A stretch of DNA of 32,738 nt from an uncultured Prevotellaceae bacterium (GTDB lineage Bacteria; Bacteroidota; Bacteroidia; Bacteroidales; Bacteroidaceae), in the NCBI GenBank assembly GCA_902800435.1, contig CADCEQ010000041.1:1-32738 (forward strand), written 5' to 3'. Positions 1 to 8,402 of the stretch are shown here, in pieces (the first letter of the stretch is position 1; every line of letters begins with the position of its first letter). The notes under the pieces were generated by a model, which saw only the letters and a program-made list of their open reading frames with translations, searched no databases and was not told the DNA's origin. The translations under genes and the position numbers were made by a program.

Positions 1-276
1 CCCCGTCCTAACTTCGGCGGTGGTCAGGGAATGGGCCAGGGTGGCCAGCGTCCCGAGATGACCGAGGAGCAGCGCGAGCAGTTTGCCAAGATGCGCCAGG
101 AGCGCGAGGAGGCCCAGAAGCAATATGAGACCGAGCTCCAGCAGATTATGACTCCCGAGCAGTACAAGGCTTACCAGGCCGACCAGGAGGAGATGCGCCG
201 AAATTTCGGTCGTCGCGGCCAAGGCGGTCAGCGTGGCGGTCGCGGAAACCGGGGAAACAGAGAAAACGTGCAATAA
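1..276 (+). CDS. DUF4890/Spy-like periplasmic protein, C-terminal fragment
   Basis: The frame is open from the first base, so the start lies outside the window and only the last 91 residues are visible. The visible part has a Gly/Gln-rich stretch (PNFGGGQGMGQGGQRP), then a charged helical segment (TEEQREQFAKMRQEREEAQK) and the phrase MTPEQYKAYQ, and ends in an Arg/Gly-rich tail (RRGQGGQRGGRGNRGNR). The 'LTPEQ...Y' helix with a basic Gly-rich end is typical of Bacteroidales proteins annotated DUF4890 or Spy/CpxP-like, which are small secreted helical proteins of uncertain role. An ATG at 31 exists but is only an internal methionine. Two hairpins, at 325-340 and 383-411, follow the gene. The family assignment is from memory and moderate. 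Confidence 0.5.
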   Translation, partial: PRPNFGGGQGMGQGGQRPEMTEEQREQFAKMRQEREEAQKQYETELQQIMTPEQYKAYQADQEEMRRNFGRRGQGGQRGGRGNRGNRENVQ

Positions 277-324
277 ATAGAATATTCGTATCATAGTGAT
301 TTAGGTTAACATAGTGTTTTTGAA

Positions 325-340
325 AAGGCAAGCGTGCCTT
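325..340 (+). other. small hairpin downstream of the first gene
   Basis: AAGGCA (325-330), loop AGCG, TGCCTT (335-340): a perfect 6-bp stem in the untranslated region between the first gene and its terminator. It lacks a T-tract, so it is probably an mRNA 3' structure rather than a terminator. Confidence 0.3.
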
Positions 341-382
341 CTTCGATGAGTATTAAACGGTAAAAGATATTGGATAACGCCC

Positions 383-411
383 GCCCGCTATGAAAATAGC
401 GGGCTTTTTTT
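383..411 (+). terminator. Rho-independent terminator
   Basis: GCCCGCTA (383-390), loop TGAAAA, TAGCGGGC (397-404) form a perfect 8-bp stem followed directly by seven T (405-411). It ends transcription from the first gene. Its T-tract also overlaps the probable -33 element of the next promoter. Confidence 0.85.
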
Positions 412-442
412 GTGGCCGTCTGACAATTATTTTGTAACTTTG
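409..442 (+). promoter_or_regulatory. Bacteroidetes-type promoter of the DUF4738 lipoprotein gene
   Basis: The -7 box is TAACTTTG at 435-442, matching TAnnTTTG. A TTTG at 409-412 lies 22 bases upstream, slightly longer than the usual 19-21, and could serve as the -33 element. The start codon is at 469. Confidence 0.6.
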
Positions 443-468
443 CCGACGAATTTCAAAAGAACGACAAA

Positions 469-1026
469 ATGAACAAGAATACGACGATAATGGCGCTGGC
501 CTGCCTGTTGACGCTGGCCGGGTGCAAGGAGAAGAAGCAGACGCAGGACATCATTGCGCCGCGTATTGAAGTGGCTAAGCCCTCGGGGCCTATCCGCATG
601 CAGCCGTATAACGACCAGCGCGACGTGAAGTGGCTGGGCAAGACTTATAAGGTGGAGATTAACCGCGCGCCCAGCGACAGTCTGCCGATGGTGAAGGACG
701 AGACGGGGCAGAAGTTCGTCGACAACCGCATCAGCCTCGTCGTGCGCCGTGCCGACGGCAGCGTGGCCATCCAGAAGTCGTTTACCAAGGCGACGTTCGA
801 GGGTTATATCGATGCCGGCTACCGCAAGGCGGGCATCCTCGAAGGGCTGGTGTTCGACGAGGTTGACGACCAGCAGCTGAAGTTTGCCGCCAGCGTCTGC
901 CTGCCCCAGACCGATGAGTATATTCCCCTGAACGTGCAGATTGACAACTTCGGGAATGTGCGCATTGCCCGCGACTCGCAGATGGACACCAACGGCGACA
1001 TGAGCGAGGACGAAGACGAGGTGTAA
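469..1026 (+). CDS. DUF4738 family lipoprotein
   Basis: The 185-residue product begins with a short hydrophobic leader and a lipobox, LAGC with Cys19, so it should be a lipoprotein processed by signal peptidase II. The mature part is mixed alpha/beta and contains WLGKTYKVEINRAPSDSLP, VKDETGQKFVDNRI and CLPQTDEYIPL, which I recognise as the Bacteroidetes DUF4738 family, also about 180 residues long. The C-terminus is acidic (DMSEDEDEV). Function is unknown. It has its own promoter just downstream of a terminator and appears to be monocistronic. The stop codon falls inside an 8-bp tandem repeat that fills the convergent gap to the HAD gene. The ORF is certain; the family name comes from memory. 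Confidence 0.75.
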   Translation: MNKNTTIMALACLLTLAGCKEKKQTQDIIAPRIEVAKPSGPIRMQPYNDQRDVKWLGKTYKVEINRAPSDSLPMVKDETGQKFVDNRISLVVRRADGSVAIQKSFTKATFEGYIDAGYRKAGILEGLVFDEVDDQQLKFAASVCLPQTDEYIPLNVQIDNFGNVRIARDSQMDTNGDMSEDEDEV

Positions 1027-1075
1027 AGGTAAAAAAGTAAAAAGGTAAAAAAGTAAAAAGGTAAAACGGTAAAAG
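1020..1075. repeat. 8-bp tandem repeat array (GGTAAAAA/AGTAAAAA)
   Basis: Octamers run GGTGTAAA, GGTAAAAA, AGTAAAAA, GGTAAAAA, AGTAAAAA, GGTAAAAC, GGTAAAAG. The array begins across the stop codon of the lipoprotein gene and reaches almost to the 3' end of the convergent HAD gene. It is one of six 7/8-mer arrays in this window and the only one between convergent genes. Confidence 0.85.
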
Positions 1076-1083
1076 GCGGAGTC

Positions 1084-1797
1084 TCAGAACAGCTGATGCC
1101 AGGCGTCGCGCAGGTCGGTCATCCGGCTGAAGAGCAGGTCGGCTCCGCACGAAAGGAGGACGTCGTCGGGTAGGGGACCCGTGTTGACGGCAATGGTCAG
1201 GGCCTGCGCTGCCACACCGGCACGGACACCGAGCGGCGCATTCTCGACGACGACGGTCTGCCAGGGTTGCGTGCCCGCTTTCTGCATACCTTTATTATAT
1301 GGATCTGGATTGGGCTTGCCGCGGCTGACGTCGTAGGCCGTCACGATGTGCGCTTCGTCCAGGAACTCGCCGAAGTCGTCGAGCAGCCGGGCGATGAGCG
1401 GGCGCTGTCCGCTGCCTGTCACCACGCCGATTGTTAGTCCCTGCCGATGGATGTTCCCCATCAGCTCTTTCACGCCCGTCATCACCGGCGGATTGCCCAT
1501 GGCGTGGAACAGCCGCGTCTTCTCGTCGTACATCTGCTGGGCTTTCTCCAGCGTAATCTCCTCACCCTTCTGGCGGAGCACCATCTGGCGGATGGTGTCG
1601 ATGCCGCGGGCACCCTCGGTGGCGTAGGCGTCGGCCTCGGTCATCGTGATGCCGAACTCCTGCATCGACTGCTGCCAGGCAACGGCGTGGTGGGGCATCG
1701 AGTTGTAGAGCACGCCGTCCATATCGAAGAGCACGGCTTTGGGCTCAAACTGCTCAAAGCCGTGCTTCTCCAAATACTGTTTGATGTCAGCCTTCAT
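1084..1797 (-). CDS. HAD-IA hydrolase, beta-phosphoglucomutase-like
   Basis: A 237-residue cytosolic haloacid-dehalogenase-superfamily phosphatase or mutase. Motif I is FDMDGVLYNS, with nucleophile Asp25 and acid/base Asp27. A helical cap follows (about 35-100). Motif II is VVTGSG (Thr127), motif III Lys161 in GKPNPDPY, and motif IV VVENAPLGVRAG (about 183-194). The ENAPLGV form of motif IV and the cap position fit the beta-phosphoglucomutase/sugar-phosphatase group. The exact substrate cannot be read from sequence. The ATG abuts the pgi stop codon (TAAATG on the minus strand), so translation is probably coupled to pgi, which suggests a sugar-phosphate substrate (inference). Confidence 0.88.
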   Translation of the reverse strand: MKADIKQYLEKHGFEQFEPKAVLFDMDGVLYNSMPHHAVAWQQSMQEFGITMTEADAYATEGARGIDTIRQMVLRQKGEEITLEKAQQMYDEKTRLFHAMGNPPVMTGVKELMGNIHRQGLTIGVVTGSGQRPLIARLLDDFGEFLDEAHIVTAYDVSRGKPNPDPYNKGMQKAGTQPWQTVVVENAPLGVRAGVAAQALTIAVNTGPLPDDVLLSCGADLLFSRMTDLRDAWHQLF

Positions 1798-3153
1798 TTA
1801 TGCTTCTTTGGCAAGTCTTTCCTTGATGGCCTTCGAGTCGGCCTCGTAGCCGGGCTTGTCGAGCAGGGCAAACATATTCTTCTTGTAGGCTTCGACGCCG
1901 GGCTGGTTGAACGGGTTCACGCCGAGCACGTTGCCGCTGATGCCGCAGGCAATCTCGAAGAAGTAGATGAGCTGTCCGATGTAGTACTCGTTCAGACAGG
2001 GCACCGAGATGCGGATGTTGGGCACGCCGCCGTCGACGTGGGCCAGGCGTGTGCCGAGCTCAGCCATCTTGTTCACCTCGTCGACGCGCTTGCCTGCCAG
2101 GAAGTTCAGACCATCGAGGTTCTCGTCGTCGCTGGGGAACAGCAGCGTGCGGTTGGGCTGCTCGATGGAGATAACCGTCTCGAAGATGGTGCGCTCGCCG
2201 TCCTGAATCCACTGACCCATCGAGTGCAGGTCGGTGGTGAAGTCGACGCTGGCGGGGAAGATGCCCTTCTTGTCCTTACCCTCCGACTCGCCGTAGAGCT
2301 GCTTCCACCACTCGCTGACGAAGTGCAGCTTGGGCTGGTAGTTTACCATGATCTCAATCTTCTTGCCTGCCTCGTACAGCCCGTTGCGCACGGCAGCATA
2401 CTGGGCAGCGAGGTTCTCGTCGAAGGGAACGTCCTTGCCGCAGGCCTTCTCCATGTCCTGTGCACCGGCAACGAGCTGCTTGATGTCGAATCCGGCGCAG
2501 GCGATGGGCAGCAGACCCACCGGCGTGAGCACCGAGAAGCGGCCGCCCACGTTGTCGGGGATGATGAACGACTTGTAGCCCTCCTTGTCGGCGCAGGTGC
2601 GGGCAGCGCCGCGCTTGGCGTCGGTGACGGCCACGATGACGTCCTTGGCAGCCTCCTTGCCCATCTGTGCCTCGCACTGCTTCTTCAGCAGGCGGAAGGT
2701 GAGGGCGGTCTCGGTCGTCGTTCCACTCTTCGAAATATTGATGACGCCGAACTTCTTGTCCTTCAGGTACTCGGTCATCTCCGAGAGGTAGTCCTCGCCG
2801 ATGTTGTTGCCGGCAAAGAGGATGGTGGGGTTCTTCTTGTCCTGTATGAGCCAGGCGAACGTGTTGCCCAAGGCCTCGATGACGGCACGGGCACCGAGGT
2901 AGCTTCCGCCGATGCCGGCCACGACGACCACCTCGCACTTCTCGCGCAGCGTGTTGGCTACGGCCTGTACCTCGTCGAGGAACTGTGGCGTGATGCCCGA
3001 TGGCAAGTGCAGCCATCCGAGGAAGTCGTTACCGGGACAGGTCCCATTCTCCAAAGCCTCCTGAGCGGCCTTTACCTTCGGCTCGAAAGCCTTTACTGCG
3101 CCTGCCTCAAGGAAACAGGCGGCCTTTGTGATGTCAAGACTGATGTTCTTCAT
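1798..3153 (-). CDS. pgi: glucose-6-phosphate isomerase
   Basis: The 451-residue enzyme interconverts glucose 6-phosphate and fructose 6-phosphate in glycolysis and gluconeogenesis. It has the two SIS folds and the family signatures [46 protein letters not shown] and the C-terminal active-site segment [14 protein letters not shown]. Length matches the short bacterial form. The ATG at 3153 is chosen because the protein starts there in the expected MKNISLDI style and a good promoter lies upstream. It is first in a two-gene unit with the HAD gene. From memory, many Bacteroidales have pgi next to gpsA; here two envelope genes separate them. Confidence 0.97.
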   Translation of the reverse strand: MKNISLDITKAACFLEAGAVKAFEPKVKAAQEALENGTCPGNDFLGWLHLPSGITPQFLDEVQAVANTLREKCEVVVVAGIGGSYLGARAVIEALGNTFAWLIQDKKNPTILFAGNNIGEDYLSEMTEYLKDKKFGVINISKSGTTTETALTFRLLKKQCEAQMGKEAAKDVIVAVTDAKRGAARTCADKEGYKSFIIPDNVGGRFSVLTPVGLLPIACAGFDIKQLVAGAQDMEKACGKDVPFDENLAAQYAAVRNGLYEAGKKIEIMVNYQPKLHFVSEWWKQLYGESEGKDKKGIFPASVDFTTDLHSMGQWIQDGERTIFETVISIEQPNRTLLFPSDDENLDGLNFLAGKRVDEVNKMAELGTRLAHVDGGVPNIRISVPCLNEYYIGQLIYFFEIACGISGNVLGVNPFNQPGVEAYKKNMFALLDKPGYEADSKAIKERLAKEA

Positions 3154-3192
3154 TTGTTTCGCTATTTTTAGTTATGATATTATTTCGGCTTG

Positions 3193-3223
3193 CAAAAATA
3201 CAAAAAAAAGGCGTAACCACAAA
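3193..3223 (-). promoter_or_regulatory. promoter of pgi-HAD operon
   Basis: On the minus strand TATTTTTG (3193-3200) matches TAnnTTTG, with TTTG at 3220-3223, spaced 19 bases. This is a near-ideal Bacteroidetes primary-sigma promoter. It is divergent from the promoter of the MG2 gene. Confidence 0.75.
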
Positions 3224-3243
3224 AGATTTCGGCAAAATATGTT

Positions 3244-3251
3244 TATCTTTG
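3244..3251 (+). promoter_or_regulatory. -7 box of the MG2-like gene
   Basis: TATCTTTG matches TAnnTTTG and lies 25 bases before the ATG at 3277. I see no clear TTTG 19-21 bases upstream, so only the -7 element is supported. Confidence 0.6.
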
Positions 3252-3276
3252 CAGACGATTAACAAACCTTGACGAT

Positions 3277-6171
3277 ATGAAAGCGACGTTACTAACCCTT
3301 ATGATGATACTTGGCACCGCTTCGGCTATGGCCAAGGATGCCCTTGACAGCATACAGTACCTGCTGGACGATGCCCCCATTCAGGAAAAGGTGTATCTGC
3401 ACTTAGACAACAACTGCTACTACAGGGGCGAGGAGATCTGGTACAAGGCATACGTGGTGCGCGCCGACGACAACAGCTATACCGACATGAGCCGCCTGCT
3501 CTACGTCGAACTGGTGTCGCCCGACGGGATGCTCGTGGAGCGCCAGACCATCACCATCTCCGAGGACGGCGACGGCGAGGGCTCGTTCTATCTCACCGAC
3601 TCGCTCTACTCAGGCTTCTACGAGTTGCGCGCCTACACCCGCTGGATGATGAACTTCTGCGTCACCGAGCATGCGTCGAACCGCCAATCGCGCGAACTCT
3701 TCTACACGCAGCAGATGGCCAACGACTTCTACCGCCTGTATGGTACGGTCTACAGTCGCGTGGTGCCGGTCTACGAGACGCCCGAAGAGCTGGGCGACTA
3801 CGCCAGGAAGTACATCGTGGAACGCCCGAAGACGCGCCTCGACAAGGAACTGAAGGCCAGCCTCAAGGTCAACTTCTACCCGGAGGGCGGCCACCTGATA
3901 GCGGGTACCAAGGCCAACGTGGCCTTCGAGGCTGTCAACGAGCTGGGCGAGCAAGTAGACATCTCAGGCCGGGTAAATGGCGAGGTCATCAAGACCGAGC
4001 ACGAGGGGCGCGGCGTCTTCACCATAGACGTGCCTAAGGAAGGACGGCTGAGAGCCCTTTTCCACTATGCCGGAAAGGACTACACCATCAATCTGCCGAG
4101 GACTGAGAAGACGGGCTGCGCCTTGAGCGTCAAGAGCATTGGGCGCAATGTCAGGGCCGACATCGCCGTGCGCGACCTGCCTGCCGACAAGGAGTGTGCT
4201 GCCATTGTGCTCTCGCGCGGCCAACTGAAGGTGTTCGAGCGCTTTATGCCCGACGTCAAGGGCGTGACCACTATAGACATCGACACCAGAGAACTGCCAG
4301 CGGGCGTCAGCGACCTCATCATCGTCGATAACGATGGGCAGCCCATGGCCGACCGTCTGTTCTTCGTCAACCAGCACGACTGTACCGACGGCCACATCAA
4401 GATGATGACCAAGCAAACCGACTATCAGCCCTACGAAGCCATCGACCTGGAACTGCGGGTGCCCGAGGGTACCGACCAGGTCTCGGTCAGTGTCCGCGAT
4501 GCCGGTACCGACGATGCTACCTTCGACACGGGCAACATCATGACCGAGCTGTTGCTGTCGAGCGAGCTGAAGGGCTTCATCCCCCATCCCGACTACTACT
4601 TCGAGGCCGACGACCAGCAACACCGCCACCATCTGGACCTGCTGCTGATGGTGCAGGGCTGGCGACGCTACAACTACGGCGAACTGACCAGCACCAAGCC
4701 CCTGCGCTACGGACCGGAGCAGGGCATCACCGTAGAGGGCAATGTCTACGAAACCGTTGCCGCCGACTGGGAAGCCGACGAGGTGAAGTATTGGCAGCAG
4801 GGCGTCTTCGGCTATAGCGAGACCAAGGCTCTGCATGCCGACCCCGAAGACCCGATATTCAAGAAATTGATGGAGCGCGTTACCGGCGTCAAGTCAGAGT
4901 CGGAAAAGCTGGCATCGCTTGACGGCTCGATGGAACTGGAGCCGATGGGTGAGGCCATCTTTATCAAGGAGCCGAACTTCGTGCCAGAGGCATCGAGCAC
5001 CACCGTCAATGAACAGAAGAAGGTGGCTGAGGTGCACGGCTTTCTGGGGCGCGAGGTGACGGTGGAGTGCGAACTGGTGGAACTTGACGACAACGGCGAG
5101 CAACTGCCGGGTTCCACAGTTACCACTCTCAAGGCTGAGACCACCAACGGCGGGCACTTCTGCTTTAATCTGCCTGAGTACAAGAATGCGGGCGCCCTCT
5201 TCCTGAGGGCCTACAATACCAACATCAGCCAGAAGAAACTGGATAAGATGTCGAGAAAGGGATTTCTCAGTGAGGAGGCCATTGCGCCATACTTCGTCAA
5301 GCGCAACCTCTTCTATCCCGTCTTCGCCAAGAAGTACTCCTATTACCAGTGCCATCTGCCTGACGACGAGGAGAATCTGCCGCAGACTTTCTCCTTCGAC
5401 CAGGTGAAAGCCCTCGACTCCATCTCGAAGATGGACCGCGTGCTCAGCGAGGTCACCGTGAAGAAGCGCCGTCGCCGCGGGCGCCGCGCCATCGACTATA
5501 CGAAGCCGGTGTGCGTCTACGATACCTACGAGCTCTACAACCTCTGCACTGATTTGGGACTCTGCTACGGACAGTTCGACATGATGAATTTCCCCGAGGC
5601 CGTCAGCACGGCCCTGTTCGGCACTTATAACGCCGTCCGCTTCTTCAACGTTCAGGCCAGGTTCAAAGATGAATATATGACGCCTTACGTCTTCTATCGT
5701 AACTTTGCGCTCACTATTCCGCCCATCACGCCGTTTATCAGTGATGCTAAGATGGCCGCTAATATGCGCCTGGGTCGTCAGAATGTCGTCAGGTGCTACA
5801 CCGACTTTGAGTTGCGCAACGAGGACCGTCCCGTTCCGATGGAGACAGAAACTGCCGATGTCACCCTCCAGTTCGACCTTATTCCCGACGACGGGGAGCG
5901 CTATGTGTGGAGGGACCGCCGTCTGATTTTGCCCGGCATCATCGAGCCTGACGAGTTCTACCTGAAGCCCGACTACAGCCGACGTCCGCCACGCGAGGAC
6001 AGCTACGACTACCGCCGCACACTCTACTGGGACCCTGCCGCCACGCCCGACGACGACGGCCGGCTGAGGCTCCACCTGTTCAACAACGGCAAGCAGAGCC
6101 GCATCTGCGTCAGTGCGGCGGGAATCGGTGAGGATGGTAAACTGCTGTATCTGTCAGAATACGCCAAATAG
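3277..6171 (+). CDS. large exported MG2-domain (macroglobulin-like) protein
   Basis: The 964-residue product starts with a signal peptide (hydrophobic core then ASAMA, about residues 1-19). Residues about 35-125 carry the macroglobulin-type beta domain common in Bacteroidetes: EKVYLHLDNNCYYRGEEIWYKAYVV, a YVELVSPDG strand, GSFYLTDSLYSGFYELRAYT and a WMMNF ending. Further Ig-like domains follow, then LLLMVQGWRRYNY near residue 460. A basic patch KKRRRRGRR (about 729-737) sits after LSEVTVK, which resembles the plug-like linker of TonB-dependent transporters. The protein is probably periplasmic or outer-membrane associated; its role is unknown. The 3' end overlaps the convergent gene at 6154-7356 by 18 bases. 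Confidence 0.75.
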   Translation: MKATLLTLMMILGTASAMAKDALDSIQYLLDDAPIQEKVYLHLDNNCYYRGEEIWYKAYVVRADDNSYTDMSRLLYVELVSPDGMLVERQTITISEDGDGEGSFYLTDSLYSGFYELRAYTRWMMNFCVTEHASNRQSRELFYTQQMANDFYRLYGTVYSRVVPVYETPEELGDYARKYIVERPKTRLDKELKASLKVNFYPEGGHLIAGTKANVAFEAVNELGEQVDISGRVNGEVIKTEHEGRGVFTIDVPKEGRLRALFHYAGKDYTINLPRTEKTGCALSVKSIGRNVRADIAVRDLPADKECAAIVLSRGQLKVFERFMPDVKGVTTIDIDTRELPAGVSDLIIVDNDGQPMADRLFFVNQHDCTDGHIKMMTKQTDYQPYEAIDLELRVPEGTDQVSVSVRDAGTDDATFDTGNIMTELLLSSELKGFIPHPDYYFEADDQQHRHHLDLLLMVQGWRRYNYGELTSTKPLRYGPEQGITVEGNVYETVAADWEADEVKYWQQGVFGYSETKALHADPEDPIFKKLMERVTGVKSESEKLASLDGSMELEPMGEAIFIKEPNFVPEASSTTVNEQKKVAEVHGFLGREVTVECELVELDDNGEQLPGSTVTTLKAETTNGGHFCFNLPEYKNAGALFLRAYNTNISQKKLDKMSRKGFLSEEAIAPYFVKRNLFYPVFAKKYSYYQCHLPDDEENLPQTFSFDQVKALDSISKMDRVLSEVTVKKRRRRGRRAIDYTKPVCVYDTYELYNLCTDLGLCYGQFDMMNFPEAVSTALFGTYNAVRFFNVQARFKDEYMTPYVFYRNFALTIPPITPFISDAKMAANMRLGRQNVVRCYTDFELRNEDRPVPMETETADVTLQFDLIPDDGERYVWRDRRLILPGIIEPDEFYLKPDYSRRPPREDSYDYRRTLYWDPAATPDDDGRLRLHLFNNGKQSRICVSAAGIGEDGKLLYLSEYAK

Positions 6172-7356
6172 GTCGTTGCGCTCGAAGAGTTCCAGAACGG
6201 CCTCCTCGGCCCGGGTGCGGCGCACAAACTCGTTCTTACGCCAGTAGTCGCGGTCGTACTCCTGCCCTTCAATGCGCTTGTGCAGGTCGTCTTCAAACTT
6301 CAGGTCCCTGCCCTTCTTGCCGCCCTGGTGGACACCGATGTTGAAGAGCGTTGACTTCGTGCGCACCAGTGTGCTGTCAACGTGGTGGTAGGTGTCGACA
6401 TAGACCGACTGCACCTCGGTGAATCCATTCTCCTCGGTCATGTTGATGCTGAAGTTGAAGGTCACCGGCAGCACCTCGTCCTTCCGCTTCAGGGCCTTGG
6501 GATACTTTTGCAGGATGCGGAAGTTGCGGCCGCTGCCGTCGCAGCGCAGGATGTGGTTGTTCACGGAGTCGACGTAGAGCGTACAGTCGAGAATGGTGTA
6601 GCCCTTGATGTGGTCCTTTGGCTGGAAGCGGATGACGTAGATGCAGCTGACCGAGTCGCTCAGAATGTCGTAGTCGATGTCGTAGAGCTTGGTGGCCTTT
6701 TCGTAAAGCGGCATGACGTCATCCCTGGGGTCCAGCTGTGACTTGTTCGTCGCCAGCTCTATCTGCGAGAATGTAAAGAAGTTCTTGTAGAACTGCAGTA
6801 TCTGGCCCGTCGTGCTGTCAGGCATAATGCCTGCATAGCGGCCGCTGTTCAGCTTGAGATCGCTGAGCGCAACGGCTGATTTCCCCGTCAGGAACGCCTC
6901 GACATACTCGTAGCATGTGGAGTCGACAAAGGCCGTCTGGCGGTAGAAGTAGTCAGCCGTCTTGCGGCGGTGCTTCTTCTGCTGGCGCACCGTCTCCTTC
7001 CTGATCTCCTTCAGTGGCAGCGCCCTGACTTCCACGCCGCTCACCATCAGCGTGGCGGGTTCAAGCTTCACCTTGCGGCCTACGGCTTTCGGAGTCAGCG
7101 TCGCCGCCTTGTAGCCGGCATACGTGAACTGCAGCCGCTCGCCCTTCTCAACCGTGATGCGGAACCGGCCCTCGGCATTGGTGATGGTCGATAAGTGGCG
7201 GCCGCCAACCACGGTGATGCTGGCAAACGGCAACTCCTCGCCCGTCTCGGAATCCACCACCAAGGCCTCTACCACGTTCTCAGCCTCCTCCTGGGAGAAT
7301 ACATCCGAGGAGAAAAACGGTAGCATCAGGATGCACAGGCAAATAAGTGTGCGCAT
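6154..7356 (-). CDS. exported protein with CarboxypepD_reg-like domain
   Basis: The 400-residue protein begins with a signal peptide (hydrophobic residues about 3-20, cleavage near VFSQ). Residues about 28-105 form a carboxypeptidase regulatory-like beta sandwich: ALVVDSETGEELPFASITV, NAEGRFRITVEKGERLQFTYAGYK. In Bacteroidetes this domain usually precedes outer-membrane or surface modules. The remaining 290 residues are beta-rich with no motif I can name. It is the last gene after lysS and gpsA on the minus strand (11-base gap) and may be cotranscribed. Its 3' end overlaps the MG2-like gene by 18 bases. A shared surface function for the two is possible but unproven. Confidence 0.7.
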   Translation of the reverse strand: MRTLICLCILMLPFFSSDVFSQEEAENVVEALVVDSETGEELPFASITVVGGRHLSTITNAEGRFRITVEKGERLQFTYAGYKAATLTPKAVGRKVKLEPATLMVSGVEVRALPLKEIRKETVRQQKKHRRKTADYFYRQTAFVDSTCYEYVEAFLTGKSAVALSDLKLNSGRYAGIMPDSTTGQILQFYKNFFTFSQIELATNKSQLDPRDDVMPLYEKATKLYDIDYDILSDSVSCIYVIRFQPKDHIKGYTILDCTLYVDSVNNHILRCDGSGRNFRILQKYPKALKRKDEVLPVTFNFSINMTEENGFTEVQSVYVDTYHHVDSTLVRTKSTLFNIGVHQGGKKGRDLKFEDDLHKRIEGQEYDRDYWRKNEFVRRTRAEEAVLELFERNDLFGVF

Positions 7357-7367
7357 ATCTTTAGTGA

Positions 7368-8363
7368 TTAACGGAAGGAGTCGGTAAGGAGCTTGATTTC
7401 TATCTGCGGGCTGATGCGCTCGTACAATATATTATATACGGCGTCGAGGATGGGCATGTTGACGTGCCAGTGGCGGTTGATTTCCTTCATGCACTTCGTG
7501 CCGAAGAACCCCTCGGCTATCATCTCCATCTCTATCTGGGCCGACTTCACCGAGTAGCCCTTGCCAATCATCGTGCCGAAGGTGCGGTTACGCGAGAAGT
7601 TGGAGTAGCCCGTGACGAGCAGGTCGCCCAAGTAGACGGAGTCGTAGGGGTTGCGGTCGATGGGGTGGACGGCGGTAAGGAAGCGCGTCATTTCCTGCAC
7701 GGCGTTCGACATCAGTACGGCCTGGAAGTTGTCGCCGTACTTCAGTCCGGAGCAGATGCCGGCAGCGATGGCGTAGACGTTCTTCAGCACCGACGAGTAC
7801 TCGATGCCGATGACGTCGTCGCTGGTCTTGGTCTTGATGAATTCGCTGGTGAGGACGGCGGCGAAGGCGCGTGCCTTCTCAATGTCGGAACAGCCGACGG
7901 TGAGGTAGCTCAGTCGCTCTAAGGCCACCTCCTCGGCATGGCTGGGGCCACCCAGACAGGCGAGGTTCTCGTGGGGCACGTCGAACACCTGATGGAAGTA
8001 CTCCGAGCAGATGAGGTTCTCGTCGGGAACGATGCCCTTGATGGCGGTGACGATGAACTTGTCCTTGATGCGCGTCTTAAGTTTCTTCAGGTGGTTCTTC
8101 AGGTAAGGCGAGGGCGTGACGAAGACCAGCGTGTCGTAGGCAGCGGCAATGCGGTTGATGTCGCTCTCGAACTGTATTTCTGAGACGTCGAAGTGTACGC
8201 TGGTCAGATAGCGTGGGTTGTGGCCCATGCGGCGGAAGTCTTCTATCTGGTCGTCGCGGCGCATATACCAGCCGATGTGGTGCGTGTGTTGCACCACAAT
8301 CTTGGCAATGGCCGTTGCCCAGCTTCCGCCGCCAATAATGGCTATCTTTCCACAATCGTACAT
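7368..8363 (-). CDS. gpsA: NAD(P)H-dependent glycerol-3-phosphate dehydrogenase
   Basis: The 331-residue enzyme reduces dihydroxyacetone phosphate to sn-glycerol 3-phosphate for phospholipid synthesis. The N-terminal Rossmann motif is GGGSWATAIAKI (from residue 11). Residues FVTPSPYLK, TAIKGI and LGGPSHAEEVA are the family's nucleotide and substrate loops, and Lys194 in SSVLKNVYAIAAG is the expected catalytic lysine, followed by GLKYGDN. Length is normal. It follows lysS by 23 bases, and that junction consists of an octamer tandem repeat reaching the gpsA ATG. Confidence 0.96.
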   Translation of the reverse strand: MYDCGKIAIIGGGSWATAIAKIVVQHTHHIGWYMRRDDQIEDFRRMGHNPRYLTSVHFDVSEIQFESDINRIAAAYDTLVFVTPSPYLKNHLKKLKTRIKDKFIVTAIKGIVPDENLICSEYFHQVFDVPHENLACLGGPSHAEEVALERLSYLTVGCSDIEKARAFAAVLTSEFIKTKTSDDVIGIEYSSVLKNVYAIAAGICSGLKYGDNFQAVLMSNAVQEMTRFLTAVHPIDRNPYDSVYLGDLLVTGYSNFSRNRTFGTMIGKGYSVKSAQIEMEMIAEGFFGTKCMKEINRHWHVNMPILDAVYNILYERISPQIEIKLLTDSFR

Positions 8364-8402
8364 TTGACGGTTAGTCTATTTGACGGTTAGACGGCTTGAC
8401 TT
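8363..8402. repeat. octamer tandem repeat across the lysS stop and gpsA start
   Basis: Plus-strand octamers: TTTGACGG, TTAGTCTA, TTTGACGG, TTAGACGG, CTTGACTT. A perfect 13-bp direct repeat, ATTTGACGGTTAG, occurs at 8362-8374 and 8378-8390. The lysS stop codon (8387-8389) lies inside and the gpsA ATG (8361-8363) abuts it, so the array occupies the gpsA ribosome-binding region. Confidence 0.8.

Noticed and set aside
277..382. Possible small RNA gene between the first gene and the terminator
   Set aside because: There is one 6-bp hairpin but no promoter box in front of it; it is more simply the 3' untranslated region of the first gene.
1447..3171. Plus-strand open frame of 574 codons
   Set aside because: It lies antisense to pgi and the HAD gene, has a Leu/Val/Gly/His-rich composition typical of the complement of GC-rich genes, and shows no family motif.
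4894..6075. Minus-strand open frame of 393 codons
   Set aside because: It is antisense to the MG2-like gene, whose protein has a signal peptide, recognisable domain and promoter.
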